From Gonatopus flavifemur (lineage: Eukaryota > Arthropoda > Insecta > Hymenoptera > Dryinidae): a stretch of DNA of 64,000 nt. The stretch covers positions 17,068,001-17,132,000 of the forward strand of contig JAFFJZ010000001.1 in assembly GCA_018340375.1 (NCBI GenBank), written 5' to 3'. Numbering within the stretch: position 1 is the first letter of the stretch; the number at the start of each line of letters is the position of its first letter. A model generated the notes under the pieces. It had not been told where the DNA came from and made no database searches. It saw nothing but the letters and a program-made list of their open reading frames with translations. A program made the position numbers and the translations under genes. Shown here piece by piece: positions 35,271 through 46,387 of the stretch.

Positions 35271-38200
35271 CAGGAATGGGAGGTGGAAGGTTGAACCAGC
35301 TTCTGCCCCTGTTGACGTTCCCTGCAGGTTAGCATTGTTTTGTACAATGGTAGCGGTGGTGGGATGACGATGAGGATAGTGTGCGAGTCTGTAGTATATG
35401 ATATATATAATGTTTATATGTGTAGAGACCACTCAGACTTGTCGTCAAAAGGGCTGCTAATGTCGGTCGGTATACATAGTTTCTCTACACGACATCTTCA
35501 ACAACACTGTTGACGACGATGCAACGACCGAGTCGACCAGCAGTCTCGTCGTTGTTGGACCACGTCAATAACACATGAGACCAAATTGAAAAATTATCAC
35601 ACCAAAGCGCGGGCTCTGAACTCTACAAACTCAAGATAGAATTGTTGTTTAGATAGAGGGTGGATTGTACGTGGACCAAGGATCGGTGCCAACGGGATGT
35701 CTTTATTTTCGCATCATTTTGAATTTCAAGAGCAAAGAAAAGGGTTCCTTGACAGCAACATACATATTCAATACCGGCTCTATTATTTATAAGTATATGG
35801 GACTGGTTAAGTATGGACGCGTAACGACCTCACGTTTCTTTTCTTTTCATTAAAACAATAATCATAACCATCTGATGGGAATGAAACCCTGGATGCCGAG
35901 CACACCCACACCACTGTATCGTTATTATCTACTATTCAGGTCATATCGTTTAATAGAACATTCAATAAAATTAAAAATTCTACCAGGCTCGATACGTTCA
36001 GAGTTCATATTCGGCTATAATTAAAGTTCCGAAATGATTTGAAGTTAATTCATGTTCTCATTATTATTCGATTTATAAATTTACATGTTCCTATAATGGA
36101 TTCTAAATTATCAATCTGGTATTTGAAACACAACTCGGCGATCAAATTTAGTTCCATGCAAATGGTAAATACTAAATAATAGCGTGTAACGATTTGAACA
36201 GTACCGTCCTATCAGTCTGCTGCCAACGCTAACCTTACCATTTCCAATACGATCTACGTAAGTCATCATGGACTTGATTACATAAACTACGTATGTATTT
36301 GTGAGAATGTGTTGATGCAAAGCACGATCCGCTTGGAGAAAAGCTACTTTACGAGGGTGTCAGAGGGCCTTGATCGCTTCTAACTGCAATTCTCTCTCAT
36401 TCTTTCTCCTTCCACCAAACTGCTTCTTGTCTTGACGAATAATTAGAGCCGATAAGTCACACACAGCGCAACACCCTGTACCGCGAGTGAGGCTCAAGAT
36501 AGTTGGATGGCGAGGTGAAGGAAAGTCGACGTTGAAAGTTAGAATCGCGAAGGGGAGGTAGAGATGAATAGAAAGAGAAGCAGAGGGTGAGCAGGGGTGG
36601 CGGAAATCGCGTGCTGATGCCCCATTACACGGACAGACTTAGCTTCGCCCATATTTGTGGTGGTTCCTACTTTCGAGTTGTTGGCTGCTGTGAAGGGGCC
36701 AGGGAGCGGAGGTTTCAAAATCATCCTTCCCCTTCACCTACTATATCTCGTTCATTTTGCTATCTCTCACTCAACTGCGTTGCTATTTGGAATAATTTCC
36801 ACTTTCTTGATTTATTCGATCTTCCGATCTATCAACTACATTCAGATATCAGAAATGTATGAGATATTATTTCAAAACTTCAATCGAGGGGCTCCAAATT
36901 GACATCATAAGACCTTGCGAGTCTCTTACAAAGGCCTGGTGATTTCTGCTAGGATTACTCCGATCGAGTTGCTCTTACAATAGTACTAAAATCATTAAAA
37001 ACAGATTCAACGTATCAAAGGAAAGCTATGTCATCCCTTTTCATAGCCATATTCATATCCAATAATTAAACTGCATTCAATGAATCCGATCACATAATTT
37101 TGTTCACATGAGAATTTAACTTCAACCAACAAGACTTCATCGGTTCGTCTATCTCCCATATGACTGGACAGTAGGTGCGAAAAAAGTGTGGTCTCCTCTT
37201 TTTCACGTCACTATTTTCAACACATTAGGGATAATATCCTAGTATATGACAAGAGAAAAAAGAAGACAGACAGAGAGGAAGAAAGATCATCCCTACATTG
37301 GGCGTTGACCGCGTACTGAACACGGATGAGTTATTTTGATATCGGACCTTCATACCCCATTAGGTCCGCTCCACGATTATTATTTCAGTAGTAGAACAGG
37401 ACAATACCTTGAAAATACTCTAGCCCGTCGTATCGTTCATTGCTTCAATTCTCTTCCAGTCCATCTTCTGTTCTTTATAAACCTCTCTATCGTTTTTCAT
37501 TTTCATTTTAAATGCTCATCCGTTGGCAGATTCATTTCTGAATCATCTTTCGATTGAATTGAATTTTCACGTGGTGATATACCAGCGATGAATGGAATTT
37601 CGAATCTTAATAAAAATTCAGTCGTAAATGATTGTTATGATTCATCGGAATGGTTGATTGATAACATGATTGTTGTAACGAGAAAGTATCAATGTTAAAA
37701 CCTCCTGCATCATCCTCTTAAATCATCGATTCTCTAATATAGAAAGAAATGGTTTCGAACTGTAGTAGAAGACAATTTATTTTCATCGTGAACATCTTAA
37801 GGGTCAAAGAAGTCAGTCTCAACCCACCTGTTCTGGGTTATTCTTTTGAAGAGGAAGATCTTGCTTATTGGGGAATTATTATCTTGAACTTGTTCAGGGT
37901 TATAGAAACATGAAGATTCAAAAGTGTTGCATAAAACGGAAAACATGAAAATTCAATAAATTGAATCTTGAGATCGCAGGTATATTATTTTGTCTCTCTT
38001 AAAAAGAAAAGGGACGCGTTGAAGCGGATTGAACTAACAAGATCCCCGAGGGCAATTTACCTCCGATGTCCCAGTAAACCCCAAACTACCGGAGGATGAG
38101 CCTTTGACAGGGTGTAGGGTACGCAACAGGCTTCATAAATTCGTATTCACTGAACGGATTATACAGGTACTCAGCCACGTTATATAAAATTTACATTCTC

Positions 38201-38413
38201 GGTTTGAATGTACAATTTTTAAGGTCTTCACGGGATACTCTTGGTAAAATTATCACTGTATTATGGATAGTTTTATTCTTCACGTTCTTCATGTGCTTCT
38301 GACTGTTTGATAGTTTCATATTTATCAAACTCTAACCCAACTGGATTCTCATTTCACTATAGGGATGTTTTGTCTTTGCATGTACTTGAAAATCGACTGG
38401 GAACAACGACTCT

Positions 38414-38435
38414 CAATTGCACTATAGTGCAATTG
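38414..38435. repeat. perfect 22-base palindrome
   Basis: CAATTGCACTA is followed directly by its exact inverse. No larger element around it could be delimited. Confidence 0.9.
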
Positions 38436-39137
38436 TGAATACAAAGATTTTCTCTCAAAGCGCTTCAAGGGTTGAAATCATTTTATCAATTTTCACATAT
38501 TCAAATAATTCGTTACGACAGATGGAACGTTTGAAAAGTGACTATCAGATTCCGAACCCTCAAAGTGCTTTGGAATAAAAGTTTTCAATTTCCAATATGC
38601 GGTACAACAATTTATTGGAAGATGTTCATGTAATTATTTCTTGTTCCGTGTTTTTTTTTTTTATTTTCAGTTGAATATGTAAGGACGAATGAATTTTTCT
38701 ATAAATTTGTGATTCATATTGATTACTGAGAGAGCAACATGATCAACTAAAGCAGTAAAGGTTTCACTGGACTAGCAACATTTTCAGTGTTATGTACAGA
38801 AGATTAAACAAATTTTGCTGAAGAGGCAAATCTTTTTTGCTGATACAGCTGGAGAATTGACCGATAAATTTCAAGCGAATTAGGTTAATTTCCGAATTCT
38901 CTTTCACCATATGACACGAACTATCTTAAAATTCAGAATTTCAATAAGGGATTCATTTTCCTGGGTAGCTAGGTTCAAGGAAATTCTGATGTCGGAATTT
39001 CAGGATTCCTATCCGCCATAAGTGATGCTTTTATTCCCAGATTGAGATTCATAATTAGCGATCCCAAATACTATTGAGTGATAAGTGCCATCCCATTTAA
39101 GGGAGGAAAAATTACTTTTTGCCAAAAGCACGTCGTA

Positions 39138-39396
39138 CTCTCTAAATTCCTTGGAGTGAAAATTCACTCTTGCCGAGTGAAAATACTGCAACTCCGAAAG
39201 AGTGAATTTTCACTCTATAAGAGTGGAAATCAACTCTGGTGTTTGGAGTGAAAAACTCACTCTTAGGAAAAAGGGTGAATATTGACTCTTAAAGAGTGAA
39301 ATTTCACTCTTCAAGAGTTGAGCTCCCACTCCGTTCTAGAGTTGCAGTATTTTGACTCTTTGAAGAGTGAATATTCACTCCAAAGAATTTAGAGAG
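39138..39396. mobile_element. TA-flanked element made of AAGAGTGAATTTTCACTCTT words
   Basis: The left end CTCTCTAAATTCCTTGGAGT faces the inverse right end CTCTCTAAATTCTTTGGAGT, and pairing continues through GAGTGAA, TTCACTCTT and AATACTGCAACTC for about 60 bp. TA flanks both ends (39136-39137, 39397-39398). The remaining interior is an array of GAGTGAA/TTCACTC words, each itself palindromic, at about 20-base spacing. No coding capacity. Confidence 0.8.
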
Positions 39397-39398
39397 TA

Positions 39399-39639
39399 CA
39401 GCGTGAGTTTCACAACAGGGATTGAAAGATCCTGGGTAGAAATGATTCGTGGTATTCCCTAGTTCTTTTCACATCTATTCGCTATTACAGCAATCTTATT
39501 CGTCACAGCAGCGATTCTTTAGCTGTGACAGCAAGAAATGTCGGCCCCACCAGGGAAAATATCCCAATTTGCTTCGTCAGAAAAGTTTTCTTCCCCGTTA
39601 ACGATAAATCAGTTTTATATATTCTTTCATACCATTCAA
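39399..39639. other. unassigned spacer
   Basis: No gene or repeat recognised between two mobile elements. Confidence 0.5.
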
Positions 39640-39643
39640 TTAA

Positions 39644-40558
39644 GGGGGTATTCTAGTGTAGAAGCACTAATTTCAGAAGTTTTTTCGAACTCTGTACAAA
39701 TGAAACAGAGAACATTTTGACTATCCATTGATTCAACATTTGTTGATTAATTTACTGAGAATACAAAAAAAATTACTGGAAACAAACAAAATATTCAAAA
39801 TTAACAAAATTATAAGTTGGTGAAGTGGGGGTTAAAAAAAAAAGACTGCCCTGGCGTGCGTGATTTCAGCCCTTCTGATGATCTGAAATGAAAAATCAAA
39901 TGGGATCTCGATCAGTAAAGATGACGCTATGGTATGAACCTCGGACAAGTAAAAAAAAAATTTTCAAACAAAATGGTGGCCATGTGAAAAAAAAAATTTT
40001 TTATTCACGTTTTCTATGACCATTTTCAGATTTTTAAAAAATAGTACAATTGAAAAAATTGCAATTTTTGTTGGTTCATACGATAGAGAGATGTATAAAG
40101 AATGTTAATACCAAATTTGAAATCAATCGATTTAGTAGAACTTGAGACATCGTGCACGCCAGCTCGAAAAAAGTAGTTTCGAGAAAAACGCGTTTGAAGG
40201 TTTGAATCAAGATTCCGGAAATTTCAATCATCGGATAGGGCGGTATACTTACATATTGTTAATCGGCGATTCCTGCTCCATATAATTTACCTTCCTCAAC
40301 TTCAAAATGCTCATTCTCCGAAGTTCGTTCAACGGTATGTTAGATCCTGACAAAATCTGACTGGTTTTTAGAACAATATGTGATATTATTTTTCCGATCG
40401 TATCAGATTAGATGCCGCGTCACTGAAATGACTATAACTTTTGTATATAATGATAATTTCATAAAATCCTTCCAAGGGCATATTCTTGAGTGTCTAAACT
40501 TCAAAAATATGAAAAAAAATTTCGATTGTGTCAAATTTCTAGACTAGAATAGACCCCC
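39644..40558. mobile_element. TTAA-flanked (piggyBac-type) non-autonomous element, GGGGGT ends
   Basis: TTAA at 39640-39643 and 40559-40562 flanks termini GGGGGTATTCTAG and, inverted, GGGGGTCTATTCTAG. TTAA duplication is the hallmark of the piggyBac superfamily. Behind the right terminus lies CTAGTCTAGAAATTTGACAC. The 915 bp interior has long A and T runs and no transposase frame, so it would depend on an enzyme coded elsewhere. The perfect TTAA on both sides argues for a relatively young insertion. Confidence 0.8.
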
Positions 40559-40562
40559 TTAA

Positions 40563-41233
40563 GGATTCTCACTGTAAAATAATTGCTCACTCGTCAATTC
40601 GATAATACTGATACTTGGACTTTTTTTGTGCCACGTATTGCACATTGAGAAAAATAAAACAACGGAAGGGAGAATGATTCTCGAAAACTTTCAACAAAGT
40701 CGATATTCAATTGATATGTGACTCTGGTGTGAATCCCTGGGTAATTCACAGCACCTGCTGGATGGAACGATTGGAATGCAGCAACAACCCTCAACAAGCG
40801 ATGAACTAACATCACGTCATCCCGTACACATGTGGGAGTCGAGAGACGGATAAGCAATATTTCGATACTGTTTCGCGCGTAGAATATTTGCCTAAAGTGA
40901 GAATTGATGGAAAATTCACAACCTCTCGGAGCAACGATCATTTATAAAACATTTATAGAAGACTAATTTTGTTTTTGAAATCTACTCATTCGAGTGATAT
41001 TTGATCGAAGAATTAGAAAAAGTGAAAATTGGAATCTTGTATTTTTATAAAAATTTGATGAATGCTATAGTCTTTTGATTTTCAATGGAGAGTTATTATT
41101 GAGTATCCTGTTGGGTATTTTCTATCCTGCGGAGGTAACGAACTATTGCTATTCATCGCTTCTCTTGACGCGAAGATATGTTCTTTATTATATCCCGCAT
41201 GCGCAATCTCATCCGATGTTGATGTGAGTCAAA
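40563..41233. other. unassigned sequence
   Basis: No gene or bounded repeat. A minus-strand frame at 40594-40941 shows no recognisable motif. Confidence 0.4.
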
Positions 41234-41235
41234 TA

Positions 41236-41673
41236 CGGAGAAAAATGCAGCTCGAAAGGATAGTAATCTTTAATGAAAAATTGGAGAATATTTCTTAAAA
41301 TCTAAGAATTTTTCTTAAGTTCAGATTTCTCTTGAATATTGCTCGAAAAACAATGAAAAATTAATATGAAGTTTCCAACAGTCGCGACTGAAATTTCACA
41401 AAGTGAATAACAAAATTCTGTAATTTGAAAATAAGATTCCAAAATTTTGTTATTGACTTTGTAAAATTTCATGCGCGACTTTTGGAAACTTCATATTTGT
41501 TTTTATGATTTGTTAAGTATTGATCATTTCTCATTGTTTTTCGAGCAATATTCAAGAGAAATCTAAACCGTTATATGTTTATTACGAACTTAAGAAAAAT
41601 TCTTAGATTTTAGGAAATATTCTCCAATTTTCTATTAAAGATCACTATCCTTTCGAGCTGCATTTTTCTCCGT
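41236..41673. mobile_element. foldback element, near-perfect ~200 bp arms
   Basis: The left arm starts ACGGAGAAAAATGCAGCTCG and the inverse right arm starts identically. The first 88 positions differ at about five sites. Further shared blocks are AGATTTCTCTTGAATATTG, CTCGAAAAACAATGA, AATATGAAGTTTCC and GTCGCG. The right arm has two extra pieces (about 41564-41583 and 41497-41530). The turn is near 41437, so almost the whole element is stem. No coding capacity; flanks are TA on the left and TG on the right. Confidence 0.85.
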
Positions 41674-41675
41674 GA

Positions 41676-42411
41676 ATGGCAATGATTCAACAACACAAAA
41701 TTATTACACAATCATGGGGTAATTTTGGAGTCTTCAGGAATAGCTTTAAAATTTCTAAAGAAGAGAATTTTCCAGCACAACGATTTCTTGATTCCTGAAT
41801 ATTTTAAGATGTGTGATTCTCGATACCATGAGAATCAGAACTCCTCGTCTGGAGGGTACATACAGTAAATAGCATAAAATCCATGCCTCATCTTGAGATC
41901 GATCGGGGATGTTTGTGAATGTCTCGAAAAGGGGTATGTCAATAACAGGCATAATCTACATATGGAGTCTCACCTGCGATTTGAAAACCATTTTGTGCTT
42001 CTCTTTGTACTGTCGAATCATACACGTGCGTGGTACTCCGTGGAGTTTTAACGTGGTATTGTGGAAGGATCTTCGGATTGCATACAAATTATGTGCTACC
42101 AACGTGCTTTTTGGACGCATCACTTACAATTTTTGTGCCATCAATAATCAGACTTGGAAAAAAATTTGAGAGCTAAGAAGATTCGTTCTCCTGGTGATTC
42201 TCGCGTGATTCCGATTTTGTATCATTTTTCAATATCCGGTTCTTTGATCTGAACTCGTTTATCGGTTCTTCATACAAGAAAGATCTCCCTAACAAGGTTC
42301 TGATGGTAGTCAAGCACGATCATTTTGGGTAGGACTTGAGCAAAATCGAGATCAAACTAATCAGGTTCATGGGATGAACTTCTAATTTGAAATTAGTTAA
42401 AAATTTGGTGC
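41676..42411. other. unassigned sequence
   Basis: No bounded element. On the minus strand around 42160-41940, one frame reads LIIDGTKIVSDASKKHVGS and continues after an in-frame stop; I considered it a possible decayed transposon gene but cannot support it. Confidence 0.3.
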
Positions 42412-42472
42412 GTATTGAGTCCAAGGCAAAGTGTAAAGTATCAGGATTTTTGATTAAATTTTCTTTCCTGTA

Positions 42473-42720
42473 CTGAGAGAAAGAGTCTATCCAAATATTC
42501 GACAGGTAGGAAATTTAGTCACTGTGAATAGAAATTTAGTTACGCCAGCTAAATTCTATTCCTCACAACTAAATGTTGTATTCCCATTGAATAAACCATT
42601 ATATTCATATTTCAGACAGCTAGACTTTTATTTACCCCAACCAGAGTCTAGCTAGCATGAATAAAAATCTAGCTGCGGCAACTAACATTTAGTTGTGCCA
42701 ACTAGGTACCTTCCTCTCGG
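42473..42720. mobile_element. small MITE, CTGAGAGAAAG / CCGAGAGGAAG ends
   Basis: The left end CTGAGAGAAAGAG, preceded by TA, faces the inverse right end CCGAGAGGAAGG. The interior repeats AACTAAATGTT, CAGCTAAATT and CAGCTAGA in both orientations. The right flank is TT rather than TA, consistent with one decayed target copy. It sits directly against the inner edge of the left arm of the older inverted repeat. Confidence 0.5.
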
Positions 42721-42816
42721 TTTGACGAATAGGTTTTTTACCCACTCCAACATGATTGGTGCGGACGATTTTTTAACCACTTCATTTTTAATTAATTGTT
42801 TGATAACGTCTAGTAT

Positions 42817-44094
42817 TGGGAGTACAAATTAATCCGGTCCGTTTTTTCACAGTTGAAGATGCGTTTATATAAGAAGAACGTGAATTATCAAATCAATCAA
42901 AGTATTGTCCATCGCTGGCTATCACTTTTTCGAATCCCGTTACGAAAAAACGTCTCGTCTTTCGAGGCGATCCAAGTAAGAAGCCAATTTTCGATTTCCT
43001 CGAACGAAGTGAACCGGTGGTCTGCCAAATCGTGCTGTATCTGTCGGAATAACCAGTAATCAGAAGGAGCCATGTCCGGCGAGTACGGCGGGTGCGATAG
43101 AATATCCTACTTCAACGTTTCCAGATAATTTTCCACAACTTTTGTGACATGAGGCCGAGCGTTATCGTGTAAAAGAATAACTTTGTCATGTCTTTCCGTG
43201 CATTCCGGACGGTTTTCTCATAACGCACGACTTAAACAAATCAATTGTAGCCTATACCGATCACCCGTAATAGAATCGCCAGGTTTTAGCAACTCATAGT
43301 ATATAACACCCTTTTGGTCCCACCAGATACACAGCGTGATCTTTGAACCATGAATATTCCTCTTTGGTGTCGATGTTGAAGTCGATGGCAACGATTGACC
43401 GGACACAGCATAGTATTTTCTTTTCTTGGGGTTATCGTAGAATATCTATTTCTCATCTCCTGTCACAATCCAATGTAAGAACCCCTTTCTTCGTTGTCTT
43501 TGAATCAGCTGCTCGCAAGTGAAAAATCGCCGTTCAATGTCTCTAGGCCTCAAGTCATAAGGCACCCAATTGCCTTGCTTTTGAATCATGCCCATGGATT
43601 GTAATCGTACGGAAACTGCTTGCTGCGTAACTCCTAATGATTCCGCAAGCTCCTGTTGCGTTTGACTCGGATCTTCGTCGAGTAAAGCCTCCGATTCCTC
43701 GTTCTCGAATTTTTGTGGTTGTCCTGAGCGAGGCTTGTCTTCGACACTGAAATCGCCATTCTTGAAACGTCGAAACCATCCCCTACATGATTCATCAATT
43801 GGAGCATTGTCACCATAAACTTCCACAAGCATTCGATGGGCTCCAGCTGCACTTTTTTTCCAATTAAAACAGAAAACTAGCACCTCCCGCAAATGCTGCT
43901 TAGTTAAAACGAAATTTGACATACTTCACTGAGTAAAAATCGGGATTCTAGAAGGAACTCGGAGTGATATCAACTGAATATTATTCACCGGTGTCTAACC
44001 TCTCTGAAACAATTGAAATCGGTTGTGACTGTGAAACATTCATGAGAGCGAGAGTCATCTTTTCAAACCGGACCGAACTAATTTGTACTCCCAA
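42817..44094 (-). mobile_element. mariner element 3 (1278 bp), mauritiana-type, decayed gene
   Basis: The left end reads TTGGGAGTACAAATTAATCC and the inverse right end TTGGGAGTACAAATTAGTTC, both continuing CGGTCCG: about 28 bp inverted repeats with two or three mismatches. TA flanks both ends (42815-42816, 44095-44096). TIRs differ from those of mariner 2 beyond TTGGG.GTACA, so it belongs to a related but separate lineage. Confidence 0.95.
42893..43922 (-). pseudogene. mariner 3 transposase, three stops and one frameshift
   Basis: It starts MSNFVLTKQHLREVLVF at 43922. The N-terminal half is intact: first helix-turn-helix (HRMLVEVYGDNAPIDESC), RRFKNGDFSVED, second helix-turn-helix (ELAESLGVTQQAVS), linker GNWVPYDL. 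TAG at 43448-43446 replaces the Trp after TGDEK at the first catalytic Asp. TGA at 43220-43218 follows SRAL. TAG at 43109-43107 replaces the Trp in ETLK-stop-DIL. The second and third Asp (HDNARPH, SPDMAPSDYWLF) keep the 34-residue spacing. About 20 bases are missing near 42925-42935, shifting the frame just before KVIASDGQYFD. A dead mauritiana-type transposase. Confidence 0.93.
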
Positions 44095-46370
44095 TATCTA
44101 GAAGGAACGTCAGGAAGGAAAATTTAATAAGAAATCCTGATATTGTATACTTGGTCTTGGACTCAATACTCCCCAGACGAATTAGTTAAAAATTGTTGAA
44201 CATGTAACTTGAACCATACCACGTTTCATCAGAGTTGAAATTGTGACAAAAAATCCAAATAAAATGATGTAGTACATCAACTTCATATAATATGGAAAAA
44301 TATATTCTTCCTGCAAAAGATAATAAGAAAATAAATGAACGATCTTTCAGGCTGACGTTATGATACATTCCCGATGGACATTGAAATCAATCTCCACGTC
44401 CATGAATCATTTAGAAAACGTTTCAACATTTCATCAACGTCAGATTCCTTACGGAGAGAAATACCAACACAAAATCATTTTTCTCTTTTCCTACCGCACA
44501 TCTAGCTTATGTAATAATTATTGATCATACAAGTTTACTATTCTGTCCATTACATTGACAGACAGATTTCTGCGAGAGTGAAGTTAGGTGTAAATATATG
44601 CATATATGTGTATCGGATTTGCCGATCAATTTATGTTTTGATGGAGCAGAGAGCCGAGCCAGAGACAAAGATACATACACGAATGAAGTAAATGAAGAAC
44701 GCTAACTGATTTATTAATGTCACCAGATTAATTCGGGAAAATAGAATCCTCTACTTCCAACGATATTTCAAATTATCTCTTTTTTTCAATCTGACAATCA
44801 CCCTCAGGGAAACAAACTTCATCAGAACTGAAGTATAAGGTCAATAGCCCCGATCGCGTTACATGAAAACTGTCACTGTTGATATCAAAATATTGATGGA
44901 AAGGAGATATTTGCACGGAACAAAAATTGATCTTATCTCAATATATCTGCCTTTTATTTGAAAATTATTATACGCGTATCGTACTTCGTGTAATGATTTC
45001 TAACAGATTACTTTGAATTTCGATTGAAATTGATGCTTGGATCATTTCTTTTCTCTTCTTCAAAGGAGATATATTATAAATTTTTGTAGTTAAAGTTAGA
45101 TTCAGGTGGATTTTGAAATGAGATGTCGTGAGTTTTAAAGTTCTCATTCAATTTAATGACCAAGGATGAGGATTGTGTGTTTGTATTCAACTTTAAGCAA
45201 TGGCAGTTGTCTGGGACGTCAGAGAATAGACTTTAACTAATGGTTGTCGCTCGATATCTCTTAACTCGGAAACTCAGTTACTCATTCTGGGTATCTACTT
45301 GAGATGCGGCTAAGAGGATCTATGCGTCTCATTTCTCATTCAATACTCATTCGTTGCCTTACGGCGAATGTACCCAGATTCTCAACTGCGAACAGTAAAA
45401 AGCTATCTGTTTTGTTCAGGAAAAACAAGCTATCGTTAGCTATCAAGGATTTCAACCATATCCAGAAAGATAAAACCTTGAACATTTTTTCACATTTATA
45501 AATGAGTTTTCTAATCAGGGATCGAATTTAATTTGTTCAAGAATATCGCATCAAAAGGATGAATGCATCCAAAAGATTTGAGGTGTGGTGTGTGTTGATA
45601 TGCAAGATACATTTTGGGTTGATAGGGTTATTAAGGACTTCATCTGTGTCTCACTACAGCTGGATTACTACGTTATTATCCTTCGGTAAGTGGTGAGCAT
45701 GTAGGGAGGAGACGAACGAAGCTTGGGAAGCTTGGTCCCTTGTAAGATAGACCAAACATTGCCACTTTCTCCTTAAACAGTCCTTCCTTGTACAGCAAAG
45801 CCCAGCATTGAACTGGTAAGACACACTCCTTATAGAATCCGTCTCTCTCCCTTTACAAACCATCCCAACCTCTTCGATATCCGAGCCCCATGACTGTTAT
45901 GAAACTCAGTTGTGAATTTGACCCTCGTAATTAATTTATAACCGACGTTCTTGTTACAAAGTCAGTCGAGTAAGCAGACAAATTAGGATAGAGTAGTTGA
46001 CCTCGTGTGAGAGGAACACCTCCAGCTCCTCAAGTTCTCTACGAGTATGAATTAATTATGAGGTCACGTGGGTTATATCATCATATATTAATTTACAAAG
46101 CATAGCGTGTTTGATCACGTATCAGGAATATTTTAACAAATTTTTAATCTCAACGATTTTTACATGAACATTATACGAATGAACGACAATTTGTCCATTT
46201 ATTGTGAAATTTGAAATAGATCTCATACATATTAGCAAAATTCTTGTGGAGGCAGGTTCCTTTGTTCTATTTGGAAGAACTTGGTACCCATATTCGGTAC
46301 TCATAACCAACGTTGCGCAAATTCAATGTGGGAAGAGAATTGCTACAAGGTAGAGATAGGCAAAACGTGT

Positions 46371-46387
46371 GGGGGGGGGGGGGGGGG
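46371..46387. repeat. run of 17 G
   Basis: An uninterrupted G homopolymer after CAAAACGTGT. Exact length is uncertain because such runs are error-prone in sequencing. Confidence 0.8.

Larger units (their letters stand above)
32521..38413. other. unassigned; single-copy-looking DNA with simple repeats
   Basis: Nearly 6 kb with no recognised gene or complete mobile element. It contains a hairpin at 32981-33060 followed by a lone TTCTCTCCGTGTAG terminus (33095-33108), and simple repeats at 34228-34275, 34698-34716 and 35248-35270. Parts of 34080-34150 and 35220-35560 are clearly less AT-rich. The long frame at 34188-34901 overlaps pyrimidine simple repeats and is not accepted as coding. Confidence 0.35.
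42412..44169. mobile_element. older inverted-repeat element split by two insertions
   Basis: A 59 bp arm at 42412-42470 (starting GTATTGAGTCCAAG, ending TTTCCTTCCTG-like) is matched in inverse at 44111-44169 with about 8 differences. The two arms are now separated by a small MITE (42473-42720) and by mariner 3 (42817-44094). Only about 110 bp of the original interior remains. This gives a clear order of events: this element first, then the insertions. Confidence 0.7.

Noticed and set aside
35229..35432. Minus-strand frame with a histidine run
   Set aside because: The run is the (TGG)n trinucleotide repeat. The rest has no protein character.
39138..39396. CRISPR-like regularly spaced repeats
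   Set aside because: Repeat units are palindromic, irregular and without unique spacers, inside a TA-flanked TIR element in eukaryotic DNA. No cas-type genes.
41940..42160. Minus-strand segment reading LIIDGTKIVSDASKKHVGS, perhaps a transposon-derived domain
   Set aside because: The frame is broken by a stop directly after and the expected cysteine/histidine ligands of the domain I considered cannot be placed.
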